A DNA stretch of 45,517 nucleotides, taken from NCBI GenBank assembly GCA_026954325.1, contig JAIXKK010000186.1, positions 1 to 45,517 on the forward strand. The letters are read 5' to 3'. The translations under genes and the position numbers were made by a program. This stretch comes from Bryobacterales bacterium (GTDB lineage: Bacteria > Acidobacteriota > Terriglobia > Bryobacterales > Bryobacteraceae). The notes beneath the pieces were generated by a model. That model was not told the DNA's origin and ran no database searches. It saw nothing but the letters and a program-made list of their open reading frames with translations. Below, in pieces: positions 17,753 to 25,377 of the stretch; position 1 is the first letter of the stretch, and every line of letters starts with the position of its first letter.

Positions 17753-19069
17753 CTATTTTTCGAAACCCCGTATGTATGGAATGACCGGCGGCCGCGGCCC
17801 CGTGTTGAAGAGCGGTCCCCGGGTCGAGTGGTATCTCATGTTCATGAACGGCGTCGGGATGCGCCGTCCCATCTCATAGTAACGGCCGTTCTCCCAGTTC
17901 GATTGCATGTTGTACGAAACAATCCCAGTGGACAGCAGCAGCCGCTCCGCATTGTATGGCTCCTTCCTGGTCAGCATCATCTCGACAAGCCAGTGCTCGA
18001 AGGCGTTCGCGGCGTGGTACTGGGAGTATGGCCCGGGCCAGCCAAGCATCGAGATAATCGCCGGGTCCTTACGCCCTTTGATGTCGCCGGCATACGTCCA
18101 CCCCACATCGTGGACCGAATACACCGCCCCTTTCGTCCCGTCACGATAATCCACGATAGTAACGGTTGGCTCGCGGACGGTCTCCTGAAAATGCCCCGGC
18201 TTCAGGTTAAAGCTGGTCCGCACGGCATCCAGCAGATTGCCCGCCCAGGGATTACGTTCGGTCCATTTCCATGTTTCAGGCCCTCGAATGCACTGCACCG
18301 CCTCGATGCCTGTCTCGCCGCCCCCGCGGCGTTCCGCGAAACACTGGAGAACGTCCACACAATGGAAAAGGCTTCCCTCATCTCCGGCGCTTCCAGCCAC
18401 CACCGATGCCTTTATGGGCGTATCGGCATCGAGTTCTATCTCGGGCTTGCGGTAGTAGAACGGGATCGAGGAGCCGCCGTACAAGGGAAAGTTCAGTTCA
18501 CGGGACTTGTCAAACATCCACCTGGCTTCGTCCCAACTCGTCGAGAGGTGCTTATCGTTAAAAACTGGAACCGAGCGCTTGCTCTGCTCGAAAACCTGGA
18601 TAATCTGCTGGTAGAGCCACCAGCGCGGATAGTATTTCTGCCCTAAGAGATTGCCATGGTAAATCCCGTGCTCTCCCACCAGGACAACACCATCTACCGC
18701 AAGTTCCTTCCCCCCGAGCGTGAGTGCCTCCCTTACCGTGTGAAAGATCGGAATGCTTTTCGATTGGCACACTTTCCGGCCCAAACCGCTTTCCTGGAGC
18801 TGATGGATGTAAACGGAGACAACCTCCACCCGCGAAGGAGTATGAGCGCCCTTCCACCAATATCCGTCCAGCAGCTTGGTTATGATCCAGTCCGCATGTG
18901 ATCCTGGAGCGGCCCAATAGGTGACGACACAGGCGATACGAGGCCGCCTTTCGGCGGCATGCGCCACGGCGCCGGCTGCAATCCCGGCTAAAGCCGCCTT
19001 ACCGGACATTGCCAGCATGTCACGCCGGGTGATGGGCGGGGTCGGCCCCGTGCGGTCATCTTCAGCCAT
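17753..19069 (-). CDS. Tat-exported protein of unknown function, 438 aa
   Basis: The N-terminus carries a twin-arginine signal (TRRDMLAMSGKAALAG, about residues 14-29, ending AHAA), so a folded protein is exported. The mature part begins with a strand and nucleotide-loop-like segment (IACVVTYWAAPGSHADW), then LVGEHGIYHGN, PVFNDKHLS, a DEARWMFDKSRELNFPLYGGSS segment and a PGPYSQYHAANAFEHWLVEMML helix. The opening strand-loop-helix resembles the Rossmann-like start of Gfo/Idh-type proteins, but the glycine-rich dinucleotide motif is absent. It may belong to a secreted family expanded in Acidobacteriota and Planctomycetota; I cannot name it. No enzyme residue can be assigned. Confidence 0.75.
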   Translation of the reverse strand: MAEDDRTGPTPPITRRDMLAMSGKAALAGIAAGAVAHAAERRPRIACVVTYWAAPGSHADWIITKLLDGYWWKGAHTPSRVEVVSVYIHQLQESGLGRKVCQSKSIPIFHTVREALTLGGKELAVDGVVLVGEHGIYHGNLLGQKYYPRWWLYQQIIQVFEQSKRSVPVFNDKHLSTSWDEARWMFDKSRELNFPLYGGSSIPFYYRKPEIELDADTPIKASVVAGSAGDEGSLFHCVDVLQCFAERRGGGETGIEAVQCIRGPETWKWTERNPWAGNLLDAVRTSFNLKPGHFQETVREPTVTIVDYRDGTKGAVYSVHDVGWTYAGDIKGRKDPAIISMLGWPGPYSQYHAANAFEHWLVEMMLTRKEPYNAERLLLSTGIVSYNMQSNWENGRYYEMGRRIPTPFMNMRYHSTRGPLFNTGPRPPVIPYIRGFEK

Positions 19070-19194
19070 GTAGGAAAACTCCTTGCGTCGCGGTCTGGCG
19101 GGTCATTGAAGGCCAGATCCCTGAAAGAAAATTTGTGAACAGGAACACTTCAACATCCGGAGTGTAGCATCAGGCCGCAAGCAATTGAAACGGA

Positions 19195-19380
19195 AGGTAA
19201 CCTGCCGTCCTGAAAACACTCGAGACGATGGGAGAAATGAATGGCCATCGCCCGCCGCATCGAGCCAGGTATCGGGCGCCGCTCTGAAACTGAGCCAGGG
19301 GGCCGTCTATCCCGCGTTGATCCGCTTGGAGCAGGAAGGCTGGATTCGGGCCGATCCGCGCCCCGTGCCGATGCGGACTG
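19195..19380 (+). pseudogene. Remnant of a PadR-family transcriptional regulator
   Basis: Across shifted frames the stretch reads VLKTLETMGEMNGH and then QVSGAALKLSQGAVYPALIR-LEQEGWIRADP. This is the winged-helix core of PadR regulators: the VLKTL-M-GYGIA start, the recognition helix before SLYPALxRLE, and the EGWI wing. The usual IARRIE segment is damaged by small indels and the C-terminal dimerisation helix is lost. In Acidobacteriota, PadR genes often sit beside ABC permease genes, but none is next to this one. It is not expected to be functional. Confidence 0.6.
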
Positions 19381-19475
19381 CGTGGAGGAGGGAGTGTGCA
19401 CGTTGATCGCGGTAGAGTATACGCTCGGAGAGATCACCTGTTCCGATGTGCTCTCGCATTACTGCAAGATAAGCG

Positions 19476-19826
19476 TGGTGGAGGCGGCGGGAGTTGAACC
19501 CGCGTCCGAGAAAGCTCAGCCTGAAAAGCCTACGTGTGTAGCCAGGTTCTGAAATTTCGGCAACTGGTTCGGAACCGGCAAAATCGCCAGCCGCCTAGCC
19601 CGATTGATCTCGGCCTGCTGCTCCGGACCGAAGCTCTCGGCCTATCCCGTAAGAATGACATCCGTTGACGGCGCACGGGCTCACCGCCAGGGACGGCCAC
19701 CTAAAAATTAGGCAGCGTAAGCAAACTGCGTGTTGGCAGTTTTGGTTTTCCGATCGTTTTACGGGAGCTCGGAACCCGACACGCCTTCCCAAACTAATAC
19801 TAACCCGTCGAAGCCGTTGCGCCCCC
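19476..19826 (-). ncRNA. ssrA: Transfer-messenger RNA (tmRNA)
   Basis: The 5' end GGGGGCGCAACGGCUUCGACGGG (split here as GGGGGCGCAACGG then CUUCGACGGG) is the universal tmRNA start, at 19826, and the 3' end carries the T-arm GGGUUCAACUCCC, pairing to a 3' GCCUCCACCA whose CCA is encoded at 19476-19478. The mRNA-like part begins with a GCC resume codon at 19735-19737 and encodes the tag A-NTQFAYAA, ending at TAA 19708-19710. With SmpB, tmRNA rescues stalled ribosomes and tags the nascent protein for proteolysis. The size of 351 nt is normal. The gene starts only 15 bases after the SMP-30 stop. Confidence 0.96.
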
Positions 19827-19838
19827 TTTCTCTCCCTC

Positions 19839-19844
19839 ATTCTA
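19839..19844 (-). promoter_or_regulatory. Candidate -10 box of ssrA, overlapping the SMP-30 stop codon
   Basis: Read on the minus strand this hexamer is TAGAAT, a close match to TATAAT, located about 12 bases before the tmRNA 5' end. It overlaps the TAG stop of the SMP-30 gene (19842-19844). No good -35 box is seen at the right distance, so a promoter here is tentative; read-through from the upstream operon is the alternative. Confidence 0.3.
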
Positions 19845-20789
19845 CCGCGGAATGTAACCGCGCGCCTTGGCGCGGATGCGGTAGAGGGAAGTTGTAGCGG
19901 TAATGTAGAGCGTCCGGGAATCAGCGTCGCCCCAGCATAGATTGGCGGCCCCTTCCGGGAGGACGATGGCGCCCAAGTGGTTGCCGGCGGGATCCCAAAT
20001 CCAGATACCGTAGGGACCCGTGACGTAAAGGTTCCCCTTCCTGTCCACACGCATCCCGTCCGGCGAACCGCTGTGCGGCGGACCTTCCTCCTTCCCGAAT
20101 AGTCTTCCGTTCTTTACCCCGCCGTCCGGCGTGACATCGTAGACGTGGATGGTTTTCTGCCTGGTGTCGTCGACGTAGAGCCGTTTGCCGTCAGGTGAGA
20201 AGGCGAGACCGTTCGGCTGCACAAGGTCGCGAATCAGAAGACGGAGCGAGCCGTTGCGGTCCAGACGGTAGACGCCCTGAAAGTCCAGTTCCTGCTTTTC
20301 GCCCTTTGGGAGGTCGAGCGTGGGGTCGGTGAAATAGAGAGCGCCGCCCGGCCCGAGCACCACGTCATTGGGGCTGTTGAACTTCTTGCCCTCGTACCGG
20401 TCCGCGATCACTTTGTAGGATCCGTCGGCGCTCACGTCAATCAAAGCGCGTAGAGCGCTCGCGGTCGTGATGAAATGATGATTGCGGTCGAACGTGCTCC
20501 CGTCCGGGTCGACAATGCTCAGGAAAATTTCCTTGCGGCCGTCCGGAAAGACGCGAAAAATCTTGTTCCGCACTTCGTCACTTACGTAGACAAAGCCCTT
20601 CGGGTCCCAGACGGGGCCTTCCGTAAAACCGAATCCGCCCGCGACTTTGATGAGTTGCGCGTCCGCGGCAATCAGATCGTGGAAGCGAGGCGACAGCGCC
20701 TTCAATTCGAACTGTCGCGCAACGGGCGCGTCTTGCGCCGTCAGGATCGTGGCTGGAAGGAACAACAGAAGAATCCCGGGAAGCTTCAA
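19842..20789 (-). CDS. SMP-30/gluconolactonase-family secreted protein, 315 aa
   Basis: The protein is a six-bladed beta-propeller of the SMP-30/gluconolactonase/LRE-like family: TEGPVWDPKGFVYVSDE, SPNDVVLGPGGALYFTDPT, QPNGLAFSPDGKRLYVDD and PDGMRVDRKGNLYV are the typical blade motifs with divalent-metal ligands (Glu in TEGP, Asn in SPND, Asp in SPDG-type positions). These enzymes hydrolyse lactones such as gluconolactone. The longer open frame starts at 20927, but a TTG at 20789 follows an AAAGGACAG ribosome-binding site and gives a signal peptide (KLPGILLLFLPATILTAQ), so I take the TTG. It is the third gene after the ACT and HExxH genes, with a 13-base gap. Confidence 0.85.
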   Translation of the reverse strand: MKLPGILLLFLPATILTAQDAPVARQFELKALSPRFHDLIAADAQLIKVAGGFGFTEGPVWDPKGFVYVSDEVRNKIFRVFPDGRKEIFLSIVDPDGSTFDRNHHFITTASALRALIDVSADGSYKVIADRYEGKKFNSPNDVVLGPGGALYFTDPTLDLPKGEKQELDFQGVYRLDRNGSLRLLIRDLVQPNGLAFSPDGKRLYVDDTRQKTIHVYDVTPDGGVKNGRLFGKEEGPPHSGSPDGMRVDRKGNLYVTGPYGIWIWDPAGNHLGAIVLPEGAANLCWGDADSRTLYITATTSLYRIRAKARGYIPR

Positions 20790-20793
20790 AAGT

Positions 20794-20802
20794 CTGTCCT
20801 TT
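20794..20802 (-). promoter_or_regulatory. Ribosome-binding site deciding the SMP-30 TTG start
   Basis: On the minus strand this is AAAGGACAG, 4 bases before the TTG at 20787-20789. It fixes the start in preference to a longer frame that would run back into the HExxH gene. Confidence 0.6.
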
Positions 20803-21546
20803 CTATGGGGCGTCAAACACGTCTCGAAGAATCTCCATGGTACGAATGAGCACGGCCTCGTAGAGGGAGCGGTCCCACAAGTCGCGTCCATCGAGAGTTT
20901 CGACAAGCAGGTTAGCAGAAGCGGCAAGGCGCGGGTAAAGACGGTTCAGCATCCCAAGATATTCCGCCCGTTTCACCCACTCGACGGAAGTGGAACCCAG
21001 TTGCGCATCCACCCAGGCGCTGAGCAGTTGCAGGCGCCGGCACGCTTCGAGTTCTGGCCCCTGCGTCAGCGCAACCATCGAGTTCAGCCATCGCTCCTGG
21101 TTGCGTCTCCAGAACGTCATGTAATCGAATCCCCGCCGGCGGGTTTCCTCTCGAATCAGGACATGCTGCACAATGTCGCCCGCGTGTGTCGGCAGGCAAG
21201 GCGCCGCGGGGATATAAGCGGGCGCCCGGTAACCCAGCACATCCAACCAGATGTGCCCGTATTCATGCGCCAGCAGCGAATCCTCGAGACCCTGCCAGTC
21301 AGCGGCCCGGGCCATGTTGAGAAGAATGAAATGAAAGCCGTCCTGATTCAGAGAGAGCGCGTGCGCCCGGAAGAATTGCTCGACAAAGGGTTCCTGAAGA
21401 AAGTACTGGCGGACAATTTCGCGTCCCGGAAATGCAGGCGGAATGTGGAGGGTGTGATCGCTGGCGTTCGTCTCGACGCGCACCAGCAGGACCGCGCTCC
21501 CCGAGATAACTTCGATTTCACGGCTCCAGTCTTCGAGCGTATTCAT
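20803..21546 (-). CDS. HExxH-motif protein of unknown function, 247 aa
   Basis: The only named feature is HEYGH at residues 94-98, a zinc-metallopeptidase-type HExxH motif lying inside a helix (DSLLAHEYGHIWLDVLG). The third zinc ligand is not obvious; Asp or Glu downstream is possible, for example in the TRRRGFDYM region. There is no signal peptide. The rest is helical and polar with no repeats. It overlaps the ACT-domain gene by 4 bases (ATGA) and precedes the SMP-30 gene by 13 bases, so the three form an operon, which hints at a shared task that cannot be named. Without the third ligand, peptidase activity is a guess. Confidence 0.65.
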   Translation of the reverse strand: MNTLEDWSREIEVISGSAVLLVRVETNASDHTLHIPPAFPGREIVRQYFLQEPFVEQFFRAHALSLNQDGFHFILLNMARAADWQGLEDSLLAHEYGHIWLDVLGYRAPAYIPAAPCLPTHAGDIVQHVLIREETRRRGFDYMTFWRRNQERWLNSMVALTQGPELEACRRLQLLSAWVDAQLGSTSVEWVKRAEYLGMLNRLYPRLAASANLLVETLDGRDLWDRSLYEAVLIRTMEILRDVFDAP

Positions 21547-21917
21547 TCGTCCACTGTATGTCCCTCGGCGGTGAGGGCGGCGACGGCTTGCGGCAGCGAG
21601 GCCTCTTTGACAAGAACATAGTCCGTATCGAACGTGGACACGGCGAAAAGGCTGATCCCGGCATCGGCGAGCGGCTGCGCGATCGAGAGCAGAACGCCAA
21701 TGAGCGAAAGATCAAGCGGCCCGGCCACGCGTAGCGCCCGCCACCCCGGGTCGTGTGTCACCGCGCGCGGAGCCGCGGATTGGGAGCAGACAACGGAAAG
21801 TTCGTCCGCTGTTCGGGTCACTGATAGAAACGGCCCGCCGGCGGCCCAGGCCGGCAGGGCTTCATCCGGCGCCATACGGCAGATGGCGAGCAGTTCCGGC
21901 AGGACCGTCAGCTTCAC
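21543..21917 (-). CDS. Small ACT-domain protein, 124 aa
   Basis: The protein consists of an ACT-like fold: an N-terminal strand (MKLTVLPELLAIC), a middle segment with FLSVTRTADELSVV, and the C-terminal GPLDLSLIGVLLSIAQPLADAGISLFAVSTFDTDYVLV, the latter matching the strand-helix-strand of ACT_7-type domains of the CASTOR/aspartokinase-regulatory kind. ACT domains bind amino acids, so a ligand-sensing role is likely. It starts with GTG, confirmed by the alignment of its first residues with family openings. It is divergent from ogt across only 22 bases and leads the operon with the HExxH and SMP-30 genes. Confidence 0.75.
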   Translation of the reverse strand: MKLTVLPELLAICRMAPDEALPAWAAGGPFLSVTRTADELSVVCSQSAAPRAVTHDPGWRALRVAGPLDLSLIGVLLSIAQPLADAGISLFAVSTFDTDYVLVKEASLPQAVAALTAEGHTVDE

Positions 21918-21939
21918 CAGTTCAGGATAAGCTGGAGAG

Positions 21940-22431
21940 GTGGAACGGGTCTACTACAGCGAGATGGCGAGTCCGGTGGGGCGATTGCTCCTGGCGGGAA
22001 CAGAGGACGGCCTGCGGATGTTGAGCTTCACGATGGGACCCAAGGCGCGTGAGGCGGATGCGGATTGGGTTCGGGATGACAGCCCCTTCCACCGCGTGAC
22101 GGAGGAACTGGAAGAGTACTTCTCCGGCGCGAGGCGGGAATTCACCGTGAACCTCGCGCCGGCGGGTACGGACTTTCAACTTCGCGTCTGGAAAGCGCTT
22201 CGAGAGATTCCCTATGCAACGACGATTTCCTATGGCGAACTGGCGCGCCGGATTGGAAATGCGAAAGGATCCCGCGCCGTGGGGCTGGCTAACGGAGCGA
22301 ATCCCATCGCGATCATTGTGCCGTGCCACCGGGTGATCGGCGCCACCGGAAAGCTCACCGGATTCGGCGGCGGGCTCGATATCAAACAGCGGCTGCTCGA
22401 TTTGGAGCGTGGCGCTCGGCTTCTGGGGTGA
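21940..22431 (+). CDS. ogt: Methylated-DNA--protein-cysteine S-methyltransferase, 163 aa
   Basis: This suicide enzyme moves alkyl groups from O6-guanine to its own cysteine. The active-site motif is PCHRV with Cys129, preceded by the arginine finger in GSRAVGLANGANP (R112) and the winged helix segment TISYGELARRIG. The N-terminal domain is the short Ogt type, with no Ada metal-binding cysteines. GTG is the start; the ribosome-binding site GGAGAG directly precedes it. A TIR-STAND gene follows with a start 8 bases after the stop, so the two are probably co-transcribed. The symbol could equally be annotated as an MGMT-type homologue. Confidence 0.92.
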   Translation: MERVYYSEMASPVGRLLLAGTEDGLRMLSFTMGPKAREADADWVRDDSPFHRVTEELEEYFSGARREFTVNLAPAGTDFQLRVWKALREIPYATTISYGELARRIGNAKGSRAVGLANGANPIAIIVPCHRVIGATGKLTGFGGGLDIKQRLLDLERGARLLG

Positions 22432-22438
22432 TGGGCGC

Positions 22439-23794
22439 ATGGTGAGCGTATTCCTTTGTTATGCAGAGAAGGACCGCGCCTTGGCGCGGGCGATTGCCCG
22501 CAGGCTCGAGCAAGGCGCGGAAGCGCGCGTGGTCTGCGACGAACTGCCCGCCGGGCAGACCGTGAATGCCGCATGGGAGGCCGGATTGGGCGCCGATGCC
22601 GTGCTTGTCGTGCTTTCCGGAAGTTCGGTTCCACCCAAGGTAAAGAGAGAGGACTGGGCGGGCGTGCTGGAACATGTGGAGGGAAACGCGGAGCCCCCGC
22701 TCGGCTGGGTGCTGGCGGGGCAGTGCCCGTTTCCTCCCCTGCTGCGCAGGAACACGCGCCTGTTTTTCGATGGCGCGGATTTGCGCGGCATCGAACGCTG
22801 GGCCGTGAGCCTGCGCGAGACGGACAGAGGATTTGCGCCGGCGAGGCTGCCATGGTTTTCCGGGCGCGGCGCGGAGTTGGAAAGACTGTGGGAATGGCTG
22901 GTGGATGAAACCGGCACGGTGGTGGTCAGCGGCGGTCCGGGAAGCGGCAAAAGCTGCCTCGCCCAGGAGTTCGCCCGCGCCGCCGGAGAGCATTTCCACG
23001 AGATCGTGTGGCTCGGATGCGGGGAACGCTCCGAGACGTTCCTTCACGGCGAACTGGCGCGTTGCAATGACTGGGAGCGGCGCCGCCGGTTGCTCGTCCT
23101 CGAGGACGCCGGCGTCCCCTTCCTGGAAATACCGCCGGCAAAGCGCGCCAGCGTCCTGATTACAACCAGGGATTGGTGGACGGAACGGGCAGTGCTGTTG
23201 GGCGAAGGCCGGGAGGCGGCGGTGAATGCGCCCCAAGAGGAAGAGTTGCTACCGCTGTGGGAGGCGATGACCGTGTGCCGGCGCGACGCCTTCCCGCTGG
23301 CCCTGGCGGCGGAGATTGCCGGATTATCCGAACGTGCCGCCGAAGAGACGGCGGACAGGCTGGCCGCCGGACGCTGGATTGATCCGCTCGACGCGGCGGG
23401 AAAATATTTCCGCCGTCCGGAAGGCGGCGAAGCACAGTGGCTGCGGCGCAGGCATGCCGAGGTGCTCGACAGCGTCTTCGGAGACCACCGCCAACAACCG
23501 GAACAGTGCAAGGCGTGGCTGGCCGAATGGGAGAGCGCATGGCGATGGGCGATGGAGGCGGACTGGCCCATGGCCGCCTCGCTTGGGCTGCGCGGATTCC
23601 GGTTTCTCAAAGAAAAAGATTGGCTGTACGAGGCGGTGGAGGTTATAGAAGACCTGCTCCAGGCAGCCGAACTTCGCGGCGACACCCAACTCGAGGAAGA
23701 ATGCCGCTATGAGTTGTCCTGGATTCATGGGGTGAAGGGTGACGTGCGGCTCCCCACGGGCGGCGGAGAGCAGCTTGGGTTTGATTTCCGCTGA
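22439..23794 (+). CDS. TIR-domain STAND NTPase (NLR-like), 451 aa
   Basis: Residues about 1-125 fit a TIR_2-type domain: VSVFLCYAEKDRALARAIA opening (the LCYAEKD replaces the usual LSYAxED), a middle GADAVLVVLSGSS, and the EDWAGVLE helix. A STAND NTPase of the NB-ARC/AAA kind follows: Walker A GGPGSGKS at 165-172, Walker B LLVLED at about 219-224, and the ITTRD motif at about 241-245 that NB-ARC proteins use as RNBS-B. The C-terminal third is helical, perhaps a short TPR-like sensor (residues about 360-430). In bacteria, TIR-STAND proteins act as NAD-consuming or scaffold defence proteins that trigger on phage or damage. The catalytic glutamate of NADase TIR domains is not certain here. It follows ogt. 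Confidence 0.78.
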   Translation: MVSVFLCYAEKDRALARAIARRLEQGAEARVVCDELPAGQTVNAAWEAGLGADAVLVVLSGSSVPPKVKREDWAGVLEHVEGNAEPPLGWVLAGQCPFPPLLRRNTRLFFDGADLRGIERWAVSLRETDRGFAPARLPWFSGRGAELERLWEWLVDETGTVVVSGGPGSGKSCLAQEFARAAGEHFHEIVWLGCGERSETFLHGELARCNDWERRRRLLVLEDAGVPFLEIPPAKRASVLITTRDWWTERAVLLGEGREAAVNAPQEEELLPLWEAMTVCRRDAFPLALAAEIAGLSERAAEETADRLAAGRWIDPLDAAGKYFRRPEGGEAQWLRRRHAEVLDSVFGDHRQQPEQCKAWLAEWESAWRWAMEADWPMAASLGLRGFRFLKEKDWLYEAVEVIEDLLQAAELRGDTQLEEECRYELSWIHGVKGDVRLPTGGGEQLGFDFR

Positions 23795-23861
23795 GCGCAT
23801 CAACTCACCGCGATGACGGATTTCCATGCTCGCCCGCGCCTGTACGGGCAGGAGAACAACA

Positions 23862-24326
23862 TTGAAGCCAATCATACAATTCGCCGTGGGACAGGCGGTG
23901 AAAGAGCTACAAATCCTTCTCAACAAAATCCAATCGGCGCTCGGGCGCATTTCCGAAGATGGAGCCTTCGGCCCAAAAAACCCGGCTGCGGGTAATCGAG
24001 TTACAGCGCTCCCGCGGGCTCACGCCACGACGGCATCGTGGGACCGGGAACGTGGCCCTCAATCCGATGGACTTCCGGCAGCCGGCATAGCGCCGCCGCC
24101 GGACGGCACGCCGGTCAATGAAGCGGCCGCGCGGGACCGGATTGTCCAGTTCGCGCTCCAGAACTACCAGCAGTATGGAGGCTGGAAACAAGGCGCCGAT
24201 CGCCCCAGCCCCACCGGTTTGAACCATCACTTCGTAGTGGCGGGAGTGGACGATTCAGGAATCTCGGAGATCAAGCAGCGGCAAGGTTACTTTCTTTCTC
24301 CTGTTTGGGAGATGGCGCCGGCGTAG
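23862..24326 (+). pseudogene. Decayed gene with a peptidoglycan-binding domain
   Basis: A GGAGAAC ribosome-binding site precedes a TTG at 23862. The first part (AVGQAVKELQILLNKIQSAL, DGAFGPK) is the start of a PG_binding_1 domain; after an AAAAAA run the match continues in other frames (RLRVIELQRSRGLT, then HDGIVGPGTW at 24026), and the original frame resumes with DGTPVNEAAARDRIVQFALQNYQQYGG and ends in SPVWEMAPA. Together these are one cell-wall-binding protein split by about three indels. A part of a small endolysin-like or cell-wall enzyme domain (VQFALQNYQQYGGWKQG) remains in frame. In current form it is unlikely to be functional. Confidence 0.6.
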
Positions 24327-24346
24327 CTTCAACCCTCGCGGAGTGT

Positions 24347-25366
24347 TCAGCCTTCCACCGGCTGGGCGGCCTTCTTCAGATCCAGAGAGACATCGACAAT
24401 CATGTCCTCCTGGCCGCCCACCATGCGCCGTTTTCCAAGCTCCACCAGAATCTCGCGCGTGTCGATCCCATACATCGCCGAAGCCTTCTCGGCATGCCTC
24501 AGGAAACTCGAGTACACGCCGGCGTAGCCAAGCGACAGCGTCTCTCGATCCACGCGCACCGGACGGTCCTGGAGCGGGCGGATCAGATCCTCCGCCGCAT
24601 CCATCAGGGCGAACAGATCGCAGCCGTGCTCCATCCCCATGCGGTTCGCCACCGCGATGAACGCTTCAATGGGCGTGTTCCCTGCCCCCGCGCCCATGCC
24701 TGCCAGCGATGCGTCCACGCGAATCGCGCCGTGCCGCACGGCAATCACCGAATTCGCCACGGCGAGCGTCAGGTTGTGATGCGCGTGAATGCCGCGCTCG
24801 GTGGCGGGCGCCAGCACTTCGTTGAAAGCCTGGAAGCGTTCGGCCACCTCGTGCATCAACAGCGCGCCCGCCGAATCGGTGACGTAGACGCAATGGGCGC
24901 CGTAGGATTCCATCAGCTTCGCCTGCCGCGCCAGTTCCGCCGGCGGAGCCATGTGCGCCATCATCAGGAATCCGGCTACGTCCATCCCCAGATTCCGCGC
25001 CGATTCGATGTGCTGGCTCGCGATATCCGCCTCGGTGCAATGCGTCGCAATGCGAACGCTGCGCGCCCCGGCCGCATAGGCGTCTTTCAAGTCATGAATC
25101 GTGCCGATCCCCGGCAGCAGGAGCGTAGTCACCTTGGCGTACTTCATATTCGCCGCGGCGGCTTCAATCCATTCGAGATCCGTATGCGCGCCGAACCCGT
25201 AGTTGAAACTCGAGCCCGCCAGCCCGTCGCCATGCGCAATCTCGATGGCGTCCACCTTGGCGGCATCGAGCGCGCGCGCGATCGTCGCCACATCCTTCGT
25301 CGTGTAGCGATGACGGATGGCGTGCATCCCATCGCGCAGCGTGACGTCTTGAATGTAGAGCTTCAT
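24347..25366 (-). CDS. dmpG: 4-hydroxy-2-oxovalerate aldolase, 339 aa
   Basis: This class II aldolase splits 4-hydroxy-2-oxovalerate into pyruvate and acetaldehyde at the end of meta-cleavage pathways. The N-terminal catalytic motif LRDGMHAIRH has Arg11, Asp12 and His15, and the metal-binding HAHHN pair lies at residues 194-197. The C-terminal communication domain is complete, so length and ends are normal. It is preceded by an excellent ribosome-binding site (GGGAGGAAGGG) and follows the acetaldehyde dehydrogenase gene by 11 bases; the two proteins work as a channelled complex in known systems. The usual extradiol dioxygenase and hydratase genes are not present in the window, so the substrate source is unknown. 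Confidence 0.92.
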   Translation of the reverse strand: MKLYIQDVTLRDGMHAIRHRYTTKDVATIARALDAAKVDAIEIAHGDGLAGSSFNYGFGAHTDLEWIEAAAANMKYAKVTTLLLPGIGTIHDLKDAYAAGARSVRIATHCTEADIASQHIESARNLGMDVAGFLMMAHMAPPAELARQAKLMESYGAHCVYVTDSAGALLMHEVAERFQAFNEVLAPATERGIHAHHNLTLAVANSVIAVRHGAIRVDASLAGMGAGAGNTPIEAFIAVANRMGMEHGCDLFALMDAAEDLIRPLQDRPVRVDRETLSLGYAGVYSSFLRHAEKASAMYGIDTREILVELGKRRMVGGQEDMIVDVSLDLKKAAQPVEG

Positions 25367-25377
25367 CCCTTCCTCCC
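25367..25377 (-). promoter_or_regulatory. Strong ribosome-binding site before dmpG
   Basis: The whole 11-base gap between the dehydrogenase stop and the dmpG start reads GGGAGGAAGGG on the minus strand. It is a near-consensus Shine-Dalgarno site, suggesting dmpG can be translated even if the upstream frame is lost. Confidence 0.7.
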
